From a virus: a DNA stretch of 37,050 nt. The stretch covers positions 1 to 37,050 of the IMG/VR virus record IMGVR_UViG_3300029787_003544. One strand, given 5' to 3'. The notes beneath the pieces were generated by a model. The model did no database searches. It was not told where the DNA came from and saw only the letters and a program-made list of their open reading frames with translations. Below are positions 30,221-37,050 of this stretch, one piece after another. The translations under genes and the position numbers were made by a program. Within the stretch, counting starts at the first letter, position 1, and each line of letters starts with the position of its first letter.

Positions 30221-32733
30221 TAGAAAAAATCCTCCAACGTTGCTTGGCCCTTCTCCATCTTCCATTGTATAGCACCACAAACAGTTCTCATTGGTTCAAG
30301 GAATGACTTCTCAAACTGAGTATCAAAGTCAATGTATCGTTCCATGTTGAACTTTTCTGGTAGACCTGTAGATACCGCAATCACATTCTCTCTTCCAGGA
30401 TTAGGTACCTTTAGATAACAAAACTTAATCTTGTCACCATCATAGATTGGATTGTATATATTACCTAGACCATGATGTTCAAGTAAATAATTATATACAA
30501 GAGCTCCTCGTACGTGTATTGGTGTTCCTTTATTATAAAGGGTTACACTATTTTTATATTTATCTATTCCACGAACACCTCTAGGAAACGCAATATCCTC
30601 AAATGGCTTAGACTTGAATTCTTTTCTAAAGTCTTCAACAAACTCCACAAGAGCTTTCTCGTCTTGTGTCATAATTAACTGCATTGCAGCTTTCATCTTA
30701 TCTCTACAGATCTGTGGTACAGAAGACCTTTGAGTCTCCATGCCTTGGATCTTCATGTATGGTTTCTTGAACCTAACACCTTCCATATCATGAACATGCA
30801 ATGCGTATCTTTTCTTAGCAGTCCATATACCTTTATCGGCAAGAGCTTCTCGCTTCATGAACATCTTCTGTTCATATGCATTTGTGAGGTCAGCTAGTTG
30901 TTGATAACACTTATCAATGAATGGTTCAAAGACTTGTTCAGCAACCTTATCCATCCAGTCAATGATCTCTGATTGTTTTGGATCCTTGCCTTCAAATACT
31001 TTCTCTACCATCTTATCAAGAGTCAAGTACATAGAGTCAGTATCACAAGCAATCACATAGTCTATATTATCTGTCTTTAGTGTCTTGTTTAGATACTCAT
31101 TGATATGCTTCTGCATCCAACGAATAGACAACTGACCAGATAGAGTTATCGACTCTGCATATCTTACATCAAACCATCTAAAATAGTTGTTACCCAAAGC
31201 ACCATAAGCACTGTTAAGTTGAATCTTTTTAGCCATCTGCATGTTGTGAGCTTTAGCAATCTCTGCAGAATAGTCCTCACCAGTATCTTCTTGCTTCTGC
31301 TTATATTCGTTCATCTTGTTCTTGAATACAACTCGGTCAGAATACATCTTATCCATAAGAGTAGCCAAGAAACTTCTTTTATCTTTTGAATACATTGCAC
31401 CAGAACCAGTACAAGATAGATTATGTTCTTCAAGATAATGTCTATGATTATCTAATTGACCATCTATAATCTCTTGTACAGAGACAGGTAGTTTAGTCTC
31501 ATGGAATGTATCAGGTCCAATGTTATACTGCATAATCAGATGGGGATACAAACTATTCAAATCAAACGAAACAATCCATTTATGCATACCAGTCTGTGGA
31601 TCTTTAACATATGCACCATCAACTCTTCGTTCTTTATCTCTAACATCTAGTTGAGGAATAACAATCTTCTTACGCCACAAATGATTGTGAATAATGATGT
31701 CCCACATACGAACAGAAGTGTATGCATCAACATAGTTAACCTTACCATCGTAAGCGATAGCATATACTAACTCAAGCAATCCAAGTTTATTTTCTAACTT
31801 ATCAACAAGCTCAACGTCTTTGATATTATAGTCAATAAACTTCTGATAGTTGTTCTTATACAAACCAAGTAAGCCATCATACTCACTGTAATCTAATTTC
31901 TTCTCACCAAGCTCAACAGAAGCAATGTTATCCAATCTATATGACTCTTGTTGTACATATGTAAACTTACGATACATTACCAAGTAGTCGAGAATAGTAA
32001 CGCCAATGATATCAGGTCTTACAGCTTCTGTACCATCAGTTCTACTTACAACAAATCTTCTATCGTTTATGATACCAAAAGGACTCATCTCTTGTGCATC
32101 ATCAAACCCAAGTATGTTTGTAATCCTGTTAACCATATACGGAACGTCAAACATCTCTACGTTCCATCCAGTTACAACATCAGGATCCAAAGCCTTCCAA
32201 ATGTCTATAAACTTTCTAAGTAGATGAGCTTCGGTCTCACACTTTACATATGTAACATTCTCATTATTGTTTTCATACTCACCACAACCAAGCACATATA
32301 TCTTATCATCATTGATTATCTTCATAGTGACAGCAGTCACAGGTTTAGTTGCATCCTCGATAGAAGGAAACCCTTCATCAGCTGCAACCTCAATATCAAT
32401 GTTAAGAGCTTTGATTAGACTAACATCATAGTCTATCTGCTCGCCTTCCCAAGCATCGTTGAGATAGGTGTATAGATCGTTTGTTAATCCATATAAGTTG
32501 AATCCAGAGACCTTATTGTAGCTCTTATAGAACTCTCTCTTCTCATGTATATTAGGAAAGTCCATTCTCTCAACAGGCTTACCTTTAATGGTTTTCCATC
32601 CAGTGTTACCTGTCTTAGATTCAACGAACATATATGGTTTGTACCGTATGGTGTCAACGAACCTATGTCCGTTGTCATAACCCACAACGAGTATTTTAGA
32701 CTTATAAAGCCAAGCGCCAGTATAGAATTTCAT
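30220..32733 (-). CDS. gp43: T4 gp43-like family B DNA polymerase
   Basis: 837 residues from the ATG at 32733. Exonuclease motifs: NIDIEVAADEG (Exo I), GWNVEMFDVPYM (Exo II) and YNIKDVELV (Exo III). Polymerase motifs: DLNSLYPHLIMQYNIGP (A), QLNSAYGALGNNYFRW (B) and ACDTDSMYL (C). The C-terminal QATLEDFF should bind the sliding clamp. The ATG at 32733 is preferred over the one at 32751: homologues start near M-FYT, and a promoter with GATACT six bases upstream of 32733 would initiate at that ATG. The operon continues to uvsX and gp41. Confidence 0.94.
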   Translation of the reverse strand: MKFYTGAWLYKSKILVVGYDNGHRFVDTIRYKPYMFVESKTGNTGWKTIKGKPVERMDFPNIHEKREFYKSYNKVSGFNLYGLTNDLYTYLNDAWEGEQIDYDVSLIKALNIDIEVAADEGFPSIEDATKPVTAVTMKIINDDKIYVLGCGEYENNNENVTYVKCETEAHLLRKFIDIWKALDPDVVTGWNVEMFDVPYMVNRITNILGFDDAQEMSPFGIINDRRFVVSRTDGTEAVRPDIIGVTILDYLVMYRKFTYVQQESYRLDNIASVELGEKKLDYSEYDGLLGLYKNNYQKFIDYNIKDVELVDKLENKLGLLELVYAIAYDGKVNYVDAYTSVRMWDIIIHNHLWRKKIVIPQLDVRDKERRVDGAYVKDPQTGMHKWIVSFDLNSLYPHLIMQYNIGPDTFHETKLPVSVQEIIDGQLDNHRHYLEEHNLSCTGSGAMYSKDKRSFLATLMDKMYSDRVVFKNKMNEYKQKQEDTGEDYSAEIAKAHNMQMAKKIQLNSAYGALGNNYFRWFDVRYAESITLSGQLSIRWMQKHINEYLNKTLKTDNIDYVIACDTDSMYLTLDKMVEKVFEGKDPKQSEIIDWMDKVAEQVFEPFIDKCYQQLADLTNAYEQKMFMKREALADKGIWTAKKRYALHVHDMEGVRFKKPYMKIQGMETQRSSVPQICRDKMKAAMQLIMTQDEKALVEFVEDFRKEFKSKPFEDIAFPRGVRGIDKYKNSVTLYNKGTPIHVRGALVYNYLLEHHGLGNIYNPIYDGDKIKFCYLKVPNPGRENVIAVSTGLPEKFNMERYIDFDTQFEKSFLEPMRTVCGAIQWKMEKGQATLEDFF

Positions 32734-32739
32734 CTTAGT

Positions 32740-32768
32740 AGTATCTCTCATTTACTGATAAAAGTCAA
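32740..32768 (-). promoter_or_regulatory. Predicted sigma70-like promoter, leaderless geometry, for DNA polymerase operon
   Basis: Minus strand TTGACT (32768-32763), 17-nt spacer, GATACT (32745-32740), six bases, then ATG 32733. The layout is the same as before the primase gene. It overlaps a possible longer start at 32751, which would be upstream of the transcript start and so unused. Confidence 0.55.
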
Positions 32769-32792
32769 CACTTATATTTATCAGCCCATAAT

Positions 32793-32819
32793 AAAAAAGA
32801 GGAGCTTGCAAGCTCCTCT
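32793..32819 (-). terminator. Intrinsic terminator upstream of the polymerase operon
   Basis: A perfect 22-nt palindrome, AGAGGAGCTTG/CAAGCTCCTCT (32798-32819), is followed in minus direction by six U. It ends transcription from the lysozyme and small-gene unit before the polymerase promoter. On the plus strand the T run is weaker. Confidence 0.85.
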
Positions 32820-32894
32820 CTTTACATACACAAATCGTGATACCTTGTTGTGTATAATCGATGCTTGGCTAGATCGCCATGCTTTGGTATTAGT

Positions 32895-33017
32895 TTATTG
32901 AGTAATCTTTTTATCATATTTTTCGTTCCAATACATTTTCATTCTTCGTCTTGCTTCTGCTTCTCTAGCAATTGCAACAGAGTTGCAGAACGCGATAAAC
33001 CATTTGCCTATTGACAT
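32895..33017 (-). CDS. 40-residue basic protein
   Basis: 40 residues: MSIGKWFIAFCNSVAIAREA then a highly basic stretch (RRRMKMYWNEKYDKK). The amphipathic, partly hydrophobic start could associate with membrane. TAGGAAAG lies just upstream of the ATG, and a CTAAATA motif lies 37 nt upstream. It fills most of the otherwise geneless 32752-33102 stretch, whose remainder holds a terminator and a short unassigned spacer. Confidence 0.5.
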   Translation of the reverse strand: MSIGKWFIAFCNSVAIAREAEARRRMKMYWNEKYDKKITQ

Positions 33018-33053
33018 CTACTTTCCTATCTATATCTTGTTAATGGATACAAA

Positions 33054-33060
33054 TATTTAG
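33054..33060 (-). promoter_or_regulatory. CTAAATA late-promoter-like motif
   Basis: CTAAATA on the minus strand, 37 nt before the 40-residue gene at 33017 and in an intergenic gap. The spacing agrees with the CTAAATA motifs at 17336 and 23157. Confidence 0.42.
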
Positions 33061-33102
33061 AATGAAGACAATGGGTTTAGATATACCTTTTTTGGGTAGC
33101 TG

Positions 33103-33342
33103 TCATACCGACGAATCAACTAAACCACCAACTACTGGTGGTGCATACAAGTTTCCAAACCTATCATAGATCTGTACAATTGTATCCTGTTCACCTATTA
33201 CCTTTCCGGTTTCAGTTTCTATAACATTAGTGTAGATGTGATTTGTACCTGTTTCAGTCTGCTCTTGGTGAGAGTAACCAGTTTCCAATTTAGGATGGAT
33301 AGCTCCAATTGGTTGCACAGCATCAATAGATATATCACTCAT
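33103..33342 (-). CDS. Small protein of unknown function coupled to lysozyme
   Basis: 79 residues, Thr, Glu and Gly-rich and beta-like (TGYSHQEQTETGTNHIYTNV, VQIYDRFGNLYAPPVVGG). The ATG overlaps the lysozyme stop as ATGA, so it is translated with it. No membrane segment or motif. It could be a small virion or lysis accessory protein. Confidence 0.6.
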   Translation of the reverse strand: MSDISIDAVQPIGAIHPKLETGYSHQEQTETGTNHIYTNVIETETGKVIGEQDTIVQIYDRFGNLYAPPVVGGLVDSSV

Positions 33343-33791
33343 GCTTCAGCAACTGCTTCCATTCTTGCTATCAAACGATCGGCTCGATTGGTTACTTGTT
33401 CGTACCACTTAGAGTCTTTCATCTGAACAGCAGCCTCTTCCCAGTCGTGCATAGCAACAGCTGATCTTAATTTTACAAATTTACTAAGTCTTGTAGCACC
33501 CATATTGAACATCATGTTAGCTAGAATCTGCTGTACTTCTTCTGGTAACTCAAAGTATCCTGGAAAGATACCTTCAGCTTCTTTGATAATAACTTTCAAG
33601 TCTTCTTCAAATACTTCAAATACTCTTTCAGGAGTTACAGCTGTTCCAACTGAATATTTGTGCTCAGGGTCACTCTCAGTTATTAAATGTCCTATACCAA
33701 ACGTAGGAAGACCAAGATGATCCAAATAGATAACATCTACTCTGCCTTCATCTTCTTCCAACGTTGTTCTTAGTTTAACCATATCTACCAT
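33339..33791 (-). CDS. T4-type lysozyme (glycoside hydrolase family 24)
   Basis: 150 residues. The catalytic triad of T4 lysozyme is conserved with exact spacing: E15 in EEDEGR, D24 in YLDHLG and T30 in PTFGIGHL (spacing 9 and 6, as E11, D20 and T26 in T4). It cleaves the glycan chain of peptidoglycan. No signal peptide, so release needs a holin, or the enzyme could ride on the virion. AAGGAAAA precedes the ATG. A TATAAATA motif and a 10-bp hairpin lie just upstream. Confidence 0.93.
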   Translation of the reverse strand: MVDMVKLRTTLEEDEGRVDVIYLDHLGLPTFGIGHLITESDPEHKYSVGTAVTPERVFEVFEEDLKVIIKEAEGIFPGYFELPEEVQQILANMMFNMGATRLSKFVKLRSAVAMHDWEEAAVQMKDSKWYEQVTNRADRLIARMEAVAEA

Positions 33792-33807
33792 TGTTTTTTC
33801 CTTATGT

Positions 33808-33839
33808 TAGGGGCAGAAGTTTATCTGCCCCTATTTATA
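33808..33839 (-). promoter_or_regulatory. Late promoter motif overlapping a hairpin in front of lysozyme
   Basis: TATAAATA (33839-33832) on the minus strand is followed at once by a 10-bp hairpin (33833-33824 with 33817-33808) containing GGGGCAG/CTGCCCC. There is no U tract. A late transcript would start inside the hairpin's 5' arm, so only longer early transcripts could form the full stem just upstream of the lysozyme ribosome binding site. Confidence 0.58.
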
Positions 33840-33842
33840 AAG

Positions 33843-34328
33843 CTATTCAGTCAGAAGTTCTGCTAGCTTTTCTTTAGGACTCTGCTCTTTCAATCCTAGT
33901 TCTATCTTTCTTGGCTTCATAGCATCTGGTACTTTTCTTTCAAACTTCAGAACAAGGATTCCATTTACGATATCACCTTCAATGACTTCAACATAGTCTG
34001 CCAACGTGAATGATCTTTGGAACTTTCTGGTTCCAATCCCTTTATGAACAAAGGTTTCCTTCTCTTCTGTTTCTTTCTTTTCACCTCGTACAGTGATGAC
34101 ATTTTGCTTAACTTCAACGTCGATCTCCTCTTTAGTAAAACCTGCAACTGCAAGTTCAATTGAAAATGTTTCATCACCAGTCTTGATGATGTTGTATGGA
34201 GGATATGTGGATTCTAAATGATGGGCATTATTTATCACATCTAGTTGATTAAATAGCCTGTCAAATCCTACACTGTGTTTAAAAAATGGATCATTAAGAT
34301 CAAAAGAAAATAGTTGTCTATTTACCAT
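33843..34328 (-). CDS. hsp20: Small heat shock protein Hsp20
   Basis: 161 residues from the ATG at 34328, chosen because GAAAGGAG lies 7 nt upstream; an in-frame TTG at 34349 is inside that leader. Alpha-crystallin domain at about 43-133 (PYNIIKTGDETFSIELAVAG, GDIVNGILVLKFER), with a short C-terminal KIEL segment. It holds unfolding proteins for refolding during infection. Hsp20 genes are common in marine T4-like phages. The sigma70-like promoter upstream suggests early expression. Confidence 0.92.
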   Translation of the reverse strand: MVNRQLFSFDLNDPFFKHSVGFDRLFNQLDVINNAHHLESTYPPYNIIKTGDETFSIELAVAGFTKEEIDVEVKQNVITVRGEKKETEEKETFVHKGIGTRKFQRSFTLADYVEVIEGDIVNGILVLKFERKVPDAMKPRKIELGLKEQSPKEKLAELLTE

Positions 34329-34387
34329 AGGTGAACTCCTTTCAAGCAAGTTCTATGTTATGCGACCCAATATGGCATCGCATCTAT

Positions 34388-34416
34388 AATATAGGGCTTT
34401 TGCGCTACAAAGTCAA
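34388..34416 (-). promoter_or_regulatory. Predicted sigma70 promoter for hsp20
   Basis: Minus strand TTGACT (34416-34411), 17-nt spacer, TATATT (34393-34388). The leader of about 55 nt contains TGCGA...TCGCA able to form a small hairpin before the ribosome binding site. The -35 overlaps the regA stop codon. Confidence 0.6.
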
Positions 34417-34790
34417 CGCTTTTTCCCTATGTTATATTTAGGTACTAACTCCCATTGATCCTTATCCTTAAATGGAATTATTTTTGTTTGGTTCAATGGA
34501 GCTACAGGTTCCGCAGTTTGATCTGGGTTGCGTAGTTCAACAAGGCCCCACTCACTCAAAAGATTTGCAATCGTGTTACGTCTTGCCACATCTTCATCTG
34601 TAAAGTTTGTTGGTTTACCATCCAATGCAAATAGTTCTTTAAAATGTACTATATAATACTTTTGCTGTTTATGGAGAATATGGCAACTTTGATAAAGTGC
34701 TCTATTCTTACGAGATGCTACACCAATCCTTGTTAAGGTCTCTTTTACTTTTAAAAAGTCTTCGTCCTGGGTGAGAGCCACCTCGACCAT
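34413..34790 (-). CDS. regA: RegA translational repressor
   Basis: 125 residues from the ATG at 34790, chosen because MVEVALTQDEDFLKVKETL aligns without gaps to the T4 RegA N-terminus; an ATG eight codons earlier lies inside gp62. It binds the start regions of early phage mRNAs and blocks translation. Diagnostic blocks are TLTRIGVASRKNR and YQSCHILHKQ, then YYIVHFKELFALDG. It follows gp62 as in T4, with a 4-nt gap. Its likely targets here are the replication mRNAs, but no operator is proved. Confidence 0.93.
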   Translation of the reverse strand: MVEVALTQDEDFLKVKETLTRIGVASRKNRALYQSCHILHKQQKYYIVHFKELFALDGKPTNFTDEDVARRNTIANLLSEWGLVELRNPDQTAEPVAPLNQTKIIPFKDKDQWELVPKYNIGKKR

Positions 34791-34794
34791 AGAA

Positions 34795-35202
34795 TCAACT
34801 GATCCTACGCTCATCTGTTGTTCCTCTTATTATCTTGTTTCTGATGTTTGAAAGTTGATCAGAGGAGAGTACTTTGAGAGCTTGTTCAGCTTTCTTATTG
34901 CTATAACCATAATATAACTTCACCATCTCTAAGTCTTCTCGCTGATCATTCTTTACCCATTTAGCAAACCGCTTCTTGGATCTAACAGTATTTAGAAGAA
35001 ATTCATATTGGAGAAGTTTATCTGCCTCACCATACATATTCATTTGATTGGCAGCAAATAAGGTGTCAGGAAAGTATGATAGAGCTTTATTAGCAAAGTA
35101 TGGTATATATCCAGCCTCAGCAAGCTCATCATTATCAGTACCACGCATAATATTCTTTTTCTTGTGGTTTATATCATTAACATAATCAAATGGGTTTGAC
35201 AT
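34795..35202 (-). CDS. gp62: Clamp loader small subunit (T4 gp62-like)
   Basis: 135 residues. It works with gp44 to load the sliding clamp onto DNA for gp43; gp44 and gp45 are not in the window. Blocks typical of marine T4-like gp62 are SNPFDYVNDINHKKKNI, ALSYFPDTLFAANQMN, FLLNTVRSKKRFAKW and KLYYGYSNKKAEQAL. The 17-nt overlap with the upstream TauD-like gene and the close regA downstream place it in one unit. Order 62-regA as in T4 supports the call. Confidence 0.9.
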   Translation of the reverse strand: MSNPFDYVNDINHKKKNIMRGTDNDELAEAGYIPYFANKALSYFPDTLFAANQMNMYGEADKLLQYEFLLNTVRSKKRFAKWVKNDQREDLEMVKLYYGYSNKKAEQALKVLSSDQLSNIRNKIIRGTTDERRIS

Positions 35203-36079
35203 TATCTACTCCGTGAGCTAGCCTCCACATGAGTCTATCCGACATTCTATCATATGTCCATCTTTTGTGCAATGTGATATCTTGATCCGACAACACGAGG
35301 TCGCCATCATCCCAATAATGATGATACATATACTTGTCTTTAAGTATGTGATCTTTAAGATACTCTTTTTCTGACTCAAAGTCAACTCCTGTTATTGAAT
35401 CATAACCAAGTTGAAATTCAAATACTTGATGGAATGGAAAGAACAAACCTTTTCTTCCATACTTTTCTTGTACTAATGGCCATGTTACATCATGGTTTAT
35501 ATGATCAACGAAACTAGCATCGTCACTATAATTGCCCCTCTTATGACCGCAGATAACTTCCAGTTTCTCATAATAATCTTTCTTCTCTTGTGGCAGATCA
35601 TCATATGCGTCTGCCATGTTTAACCAACTAGTCTTACTACCTTTGCTACCATAAACAGAGTAGAGCGTGACATATGAGTGTCTCTGGTGGTTAGACGCCT
35701 TGTTACAGTGCCAATCTAACTCTCTATCATGTCCAAAGAACCCTGTCTGTCTACCTTCTGGTGTCAGATGACCTGTGACTCTCATCACTCCTGGTGCAGC
35801 ACTATAGTCTCTATATCTTTGTCTTCGTGATTCTGATTCAATCCTATTGGCCCAATCTTCTTTTGCTTCTGGACTATTTGGATCATCATACAACTCTAGC
35901 TTTGCTGTATATCCTTCTAAGTCACCTATTGTATGACAAAGTCTTTGCAAATCTTCTGGCTGCAAATCTTTTTGGTTCTTTATAACAACAACCTGATTAT
36001 CTACTAGTTTTTGACCAACTTGCAACATCTCATGCTTTGTTGCAAAGTTTAATCTTATCATTTCGTGTTGGACATACAT
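35186..36079 (-). CDS. TauD-like Fe(II)/2OG oxygenase with altered HxN metal motif
   Basis: 297 residues. It resembles TauD/TfdA oxygenases: LDWHCNKASNHQ at the HxD position, then SKTSWLNMADAYDDLP, and distal DGDLVLSDQDITLHKR (H271) with R282/R286 near RLMWRLAHG. The facial triad reads H124, N126 and H271: the usual Asp is Asn (codon AAC at 35704-35702). This could weaken iron binding, change chemistry, or leave an inactive scaffold. An internal ATG at 36061 overlaps the upstream stop as ATGA and may be the true start. Confidence 0.72.
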   Translation of the reverse strand: MYVQHEMIRLNFATKHEMLQVGQKLVDNQVVVIKNQKDLQPEDLQRLCHTIGDLEGYTAKLELYDDPNSPEAKEDWANRIESESRRQRYRDYSAAPGVMRVTGHLTPEGRQTGFFGHDRELDWHCNKASNHQRHSYVTLYSVYGSKGSKTSWLNMADAYDDLPQEKKDYYEKLEVICGHKRGNYSDDASFVDHINHDVTWPLVQEKYGRKGLFFPFHQVFEFQLGYDSITGVDFESEKEYLKDHILKDKYMYHHYWDDGDLVLSDQDITLHKRWTYDRMSDRLMWRLAHGVDNVKPI

Positions 36080-37050
36080 GCGTCTATTTTATCCTCCATT
36101 TCATATGATAATGCATCGTGACTAGCTGGACCTTGGTGCATACCATCTCTAGCAAAATCACAAAAGTGAGCTGAGTTAACTTTAACTCTTGTCTTAGTAA
36201 TTGCAGTGGCCATTTCATTATGTGTCTGCCAAACCAACTGAGCACCTTGTTCATGACACATCCATGATATAGCTTCTTTATGTTTCATATAACGAAGTAT
36301 GGATGGTTCCTTAGAGAACAGAGACATTCTTGTAAACCAATCCATCTCTTCCATTGTCATATCTTTGTTCTGGTTTCTAATCATCATAAGCAAATATCCT
36401 TTTGGAACACTCATGAATAGATCATTCCAATCTCCTATCTTTGGATCAAACATCTCTGCTCTTGAACTAGACCATGGATATGTAACTACAACCAATTCTG
36501 GTTTAACAATACCAATATATGCCTTCAGCATTCTATAGTATGTTTCAATACCACAACCAGGATTACCAAAGTTCATATATCTTTTTTCAGGCCACTTTCT
36601 TTGATGTAAAATCCATGACCACGTTTGTTCTAAATTAACGCCAATACCAAAAGTAATGCTACAACCAAGGTACAGCACGCCACCCTCTTCGGAGTGGTAA
36701 TCCTCCATCTGTCCATTATCTTGCTTTCTAAACCCATTATTGTTAAAACTATATTTTATCTCAACATCTTTCCAATGTTCAACTTGCGGACCTTTTATTG
36801 GATCCTTTAACATCTTATTGAATCTATCTTCAGTATCTGATGGACACCAATCGATAGTAGTGTTACGATGTTGAAAATTGTTATTCAGTATATTCTGTGG
36901 AAATTTACATCCATAGTTGTATGTCCAGGTTGAATCATAAGGTCCATCAATAATTGGATCAACATCTATAGCTTGTGATGTGTTTCCATTGTATTCATTT
37001 TTTCTTGTTAGCCCAGTGTCTCCAGCCCACTTTTTCGAGCGGTCCCCATT
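36058..37050 (-). CDS. SGNH/GDSL-hydrolase-like protein (5' end beyond window)
   Basis: The frame stays open from the stop at 36058 to the right edge, so at least 330 residues are present and the ATG at 36813 is probably internal. Counting from that Met, LYLGCSITFGIGV carries the likely nucleophile S52 (block I), NPGCGIETYYR the Gly/Asn blocks, and ARDGMHQGP the Asp-His pair D223/H226. Such enzymes are esterases or acetyl-hydrolases, often acting on carbohydrate. The extra N-terminal part (GDTGLTRKNEYNGNTSQ) resembles a separate small domain. It overlaps the TauD-like gene by 22 nt. Confidence 0.7.
   Translation of the reverse strand, partial: NGDRSKKWAGDTGLTRKNEYNGNTSQAIDVDPIIDGPYDSTWTYNYGCKFPQNILNNNFQHRNTTIDWCPSDTEDRFNKMLKDPIKGPQVEHWKDVEIKYSFNNNGFRKQDNGQMEDYHSEEGGVLYLGCSITFGIGVNLEQTWSWILHQRKWPEKRYMNFGNPGCGIETYYRMLKAYIGIVKPELVVVTYPWSSSRAEMFDPKIGDWNDLFMSVPKGYLLMMIRNQNKDMTMEEMDWFTRMSLFSKEPSILRYMKHKEAISWMCHEQGAQLVWQTHNEMATAITKTRVKVNSAHFCDFARDGMHQGPASHDALSYEMEDKIDACMSNTK

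Noticed and set aside
32775-32782. GATAAATA as a late promoter for DNA polymerase
   Set aside because: Polymerase already has a better placed sigma70-like promoter, and the late expression class does not fit a replication gene.
34329-34349. Longer Hsp20 from the in-frame TTG at 34349
   Set aside because: The ribosome binding site GAAAGGAG lies between TTG and the ATG at 34328, so initiation at 34328 is favoured.
34791-34814. Longer RegA starting at 34814
   Set aside because: The extra eight residues have no counterpart in T4 RegA, whose N-terminus aligns exactly with the ATG at 34790.

Overview
The window is part of the genome of a marine T4-like myovirus (tailed phage). The evidence is a set of T4-type replication and regulation genes: family B DNA polymerase gp43, UvsX recombinase, gp41 helicase, gp61 primase, clamp-loader small subunit gp62 and RegA. 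With them are genes common in marine T4-like phages: Hsp20, ThyX, a B12-dependent ribonucleotide reductase, B12-type radical SAM proteins and many Fe(II)/2-oxoglutarate-type oxygenases. The DNA is AT-rich, genes are packed with ATGA, TAATG or longer overlaps, and I see no tRNA, CRISPR or insertion sequence. No photosynthesis genes are present, so a cyanobacterial host is not indicated. A SAR11-like or other marine host is possible but not shown by the sequence.

Layout. 1-4.7 kb (+ strand): the end of an unknown gene, two small membrane proteins and two tandem B12-binding radical SAM proteins. They converge on, and overlap by 58 nt, the minus-strand genes that fill the rest of the window. 4.6-9.9 kb (-): a nucleotide-metabolism and replication operon. 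It reads primase, ThyX, a small protein, NrdJ, a zinc ribbon, a RuvC-like resolvase, a small exported protein and a hydroxylase-like protein. It starts from a sigma70-like promoter placed so that the primase mRNA would be leaderless. 9.9-13.8 kb: a spike and lysis block with a PAAR tip protein, a class 3 lipase, an overlapping spanin-like pair, holin-like small membrane proteins and a 40-residue protein with ten cysteines. 13.8-23.1 kb: virion genes. These include two related fibre or decoration-like proteins, a large acidic protein with an EF-hand/dockerin-like loop, and an 874-residue protein that joins a nucleotidyltransferase-like domain to basic scaffold-like regions. 23.2-27.1 kb: three hydroxylase-like genes, a 444-residue conserved phage protein and small unknowns. 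27.2-32.8 kb: the replication operon gp43, a small protein, UvsX, gp41 and a small protein, ending in a strong terminator. It also starts with a leaderless-type promoter. 32.9-37 kb: small genes, T4-type lysozyme, Hsp20, RegA, gp62, a TauD-like oxygenase whose metal motif is HxN, and an SGNH-hydrolase-like gene running off the right edge.

How it fits together. Two early-type promoters share one design (TTGAC[C/T], 17 nt, GATACT, 6 nt, ATG) and head the two replication operons. A third sigma70-like promoter precedes hsp20. A separate set of TATAAATA/CTAAATA motifs, resembling T4 late promoters, lies 24-59 nt before lysozyme, virion and small genes. NrdJ and ThyX would supply dNTPs to the gp43/gp62/gp41/gp61/UvsX replisome. 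NrdJ and probably both radical SAM proteins need cobalamin, so infection by this phage probably depends on a B12-replete host. The least explained parts are the tandem radical SAM pair, the six non-orthologous oxygenase-like proteins, the Cys-rich miniprotein and a structured 137-nt gap before the 27.2 kb terminator.
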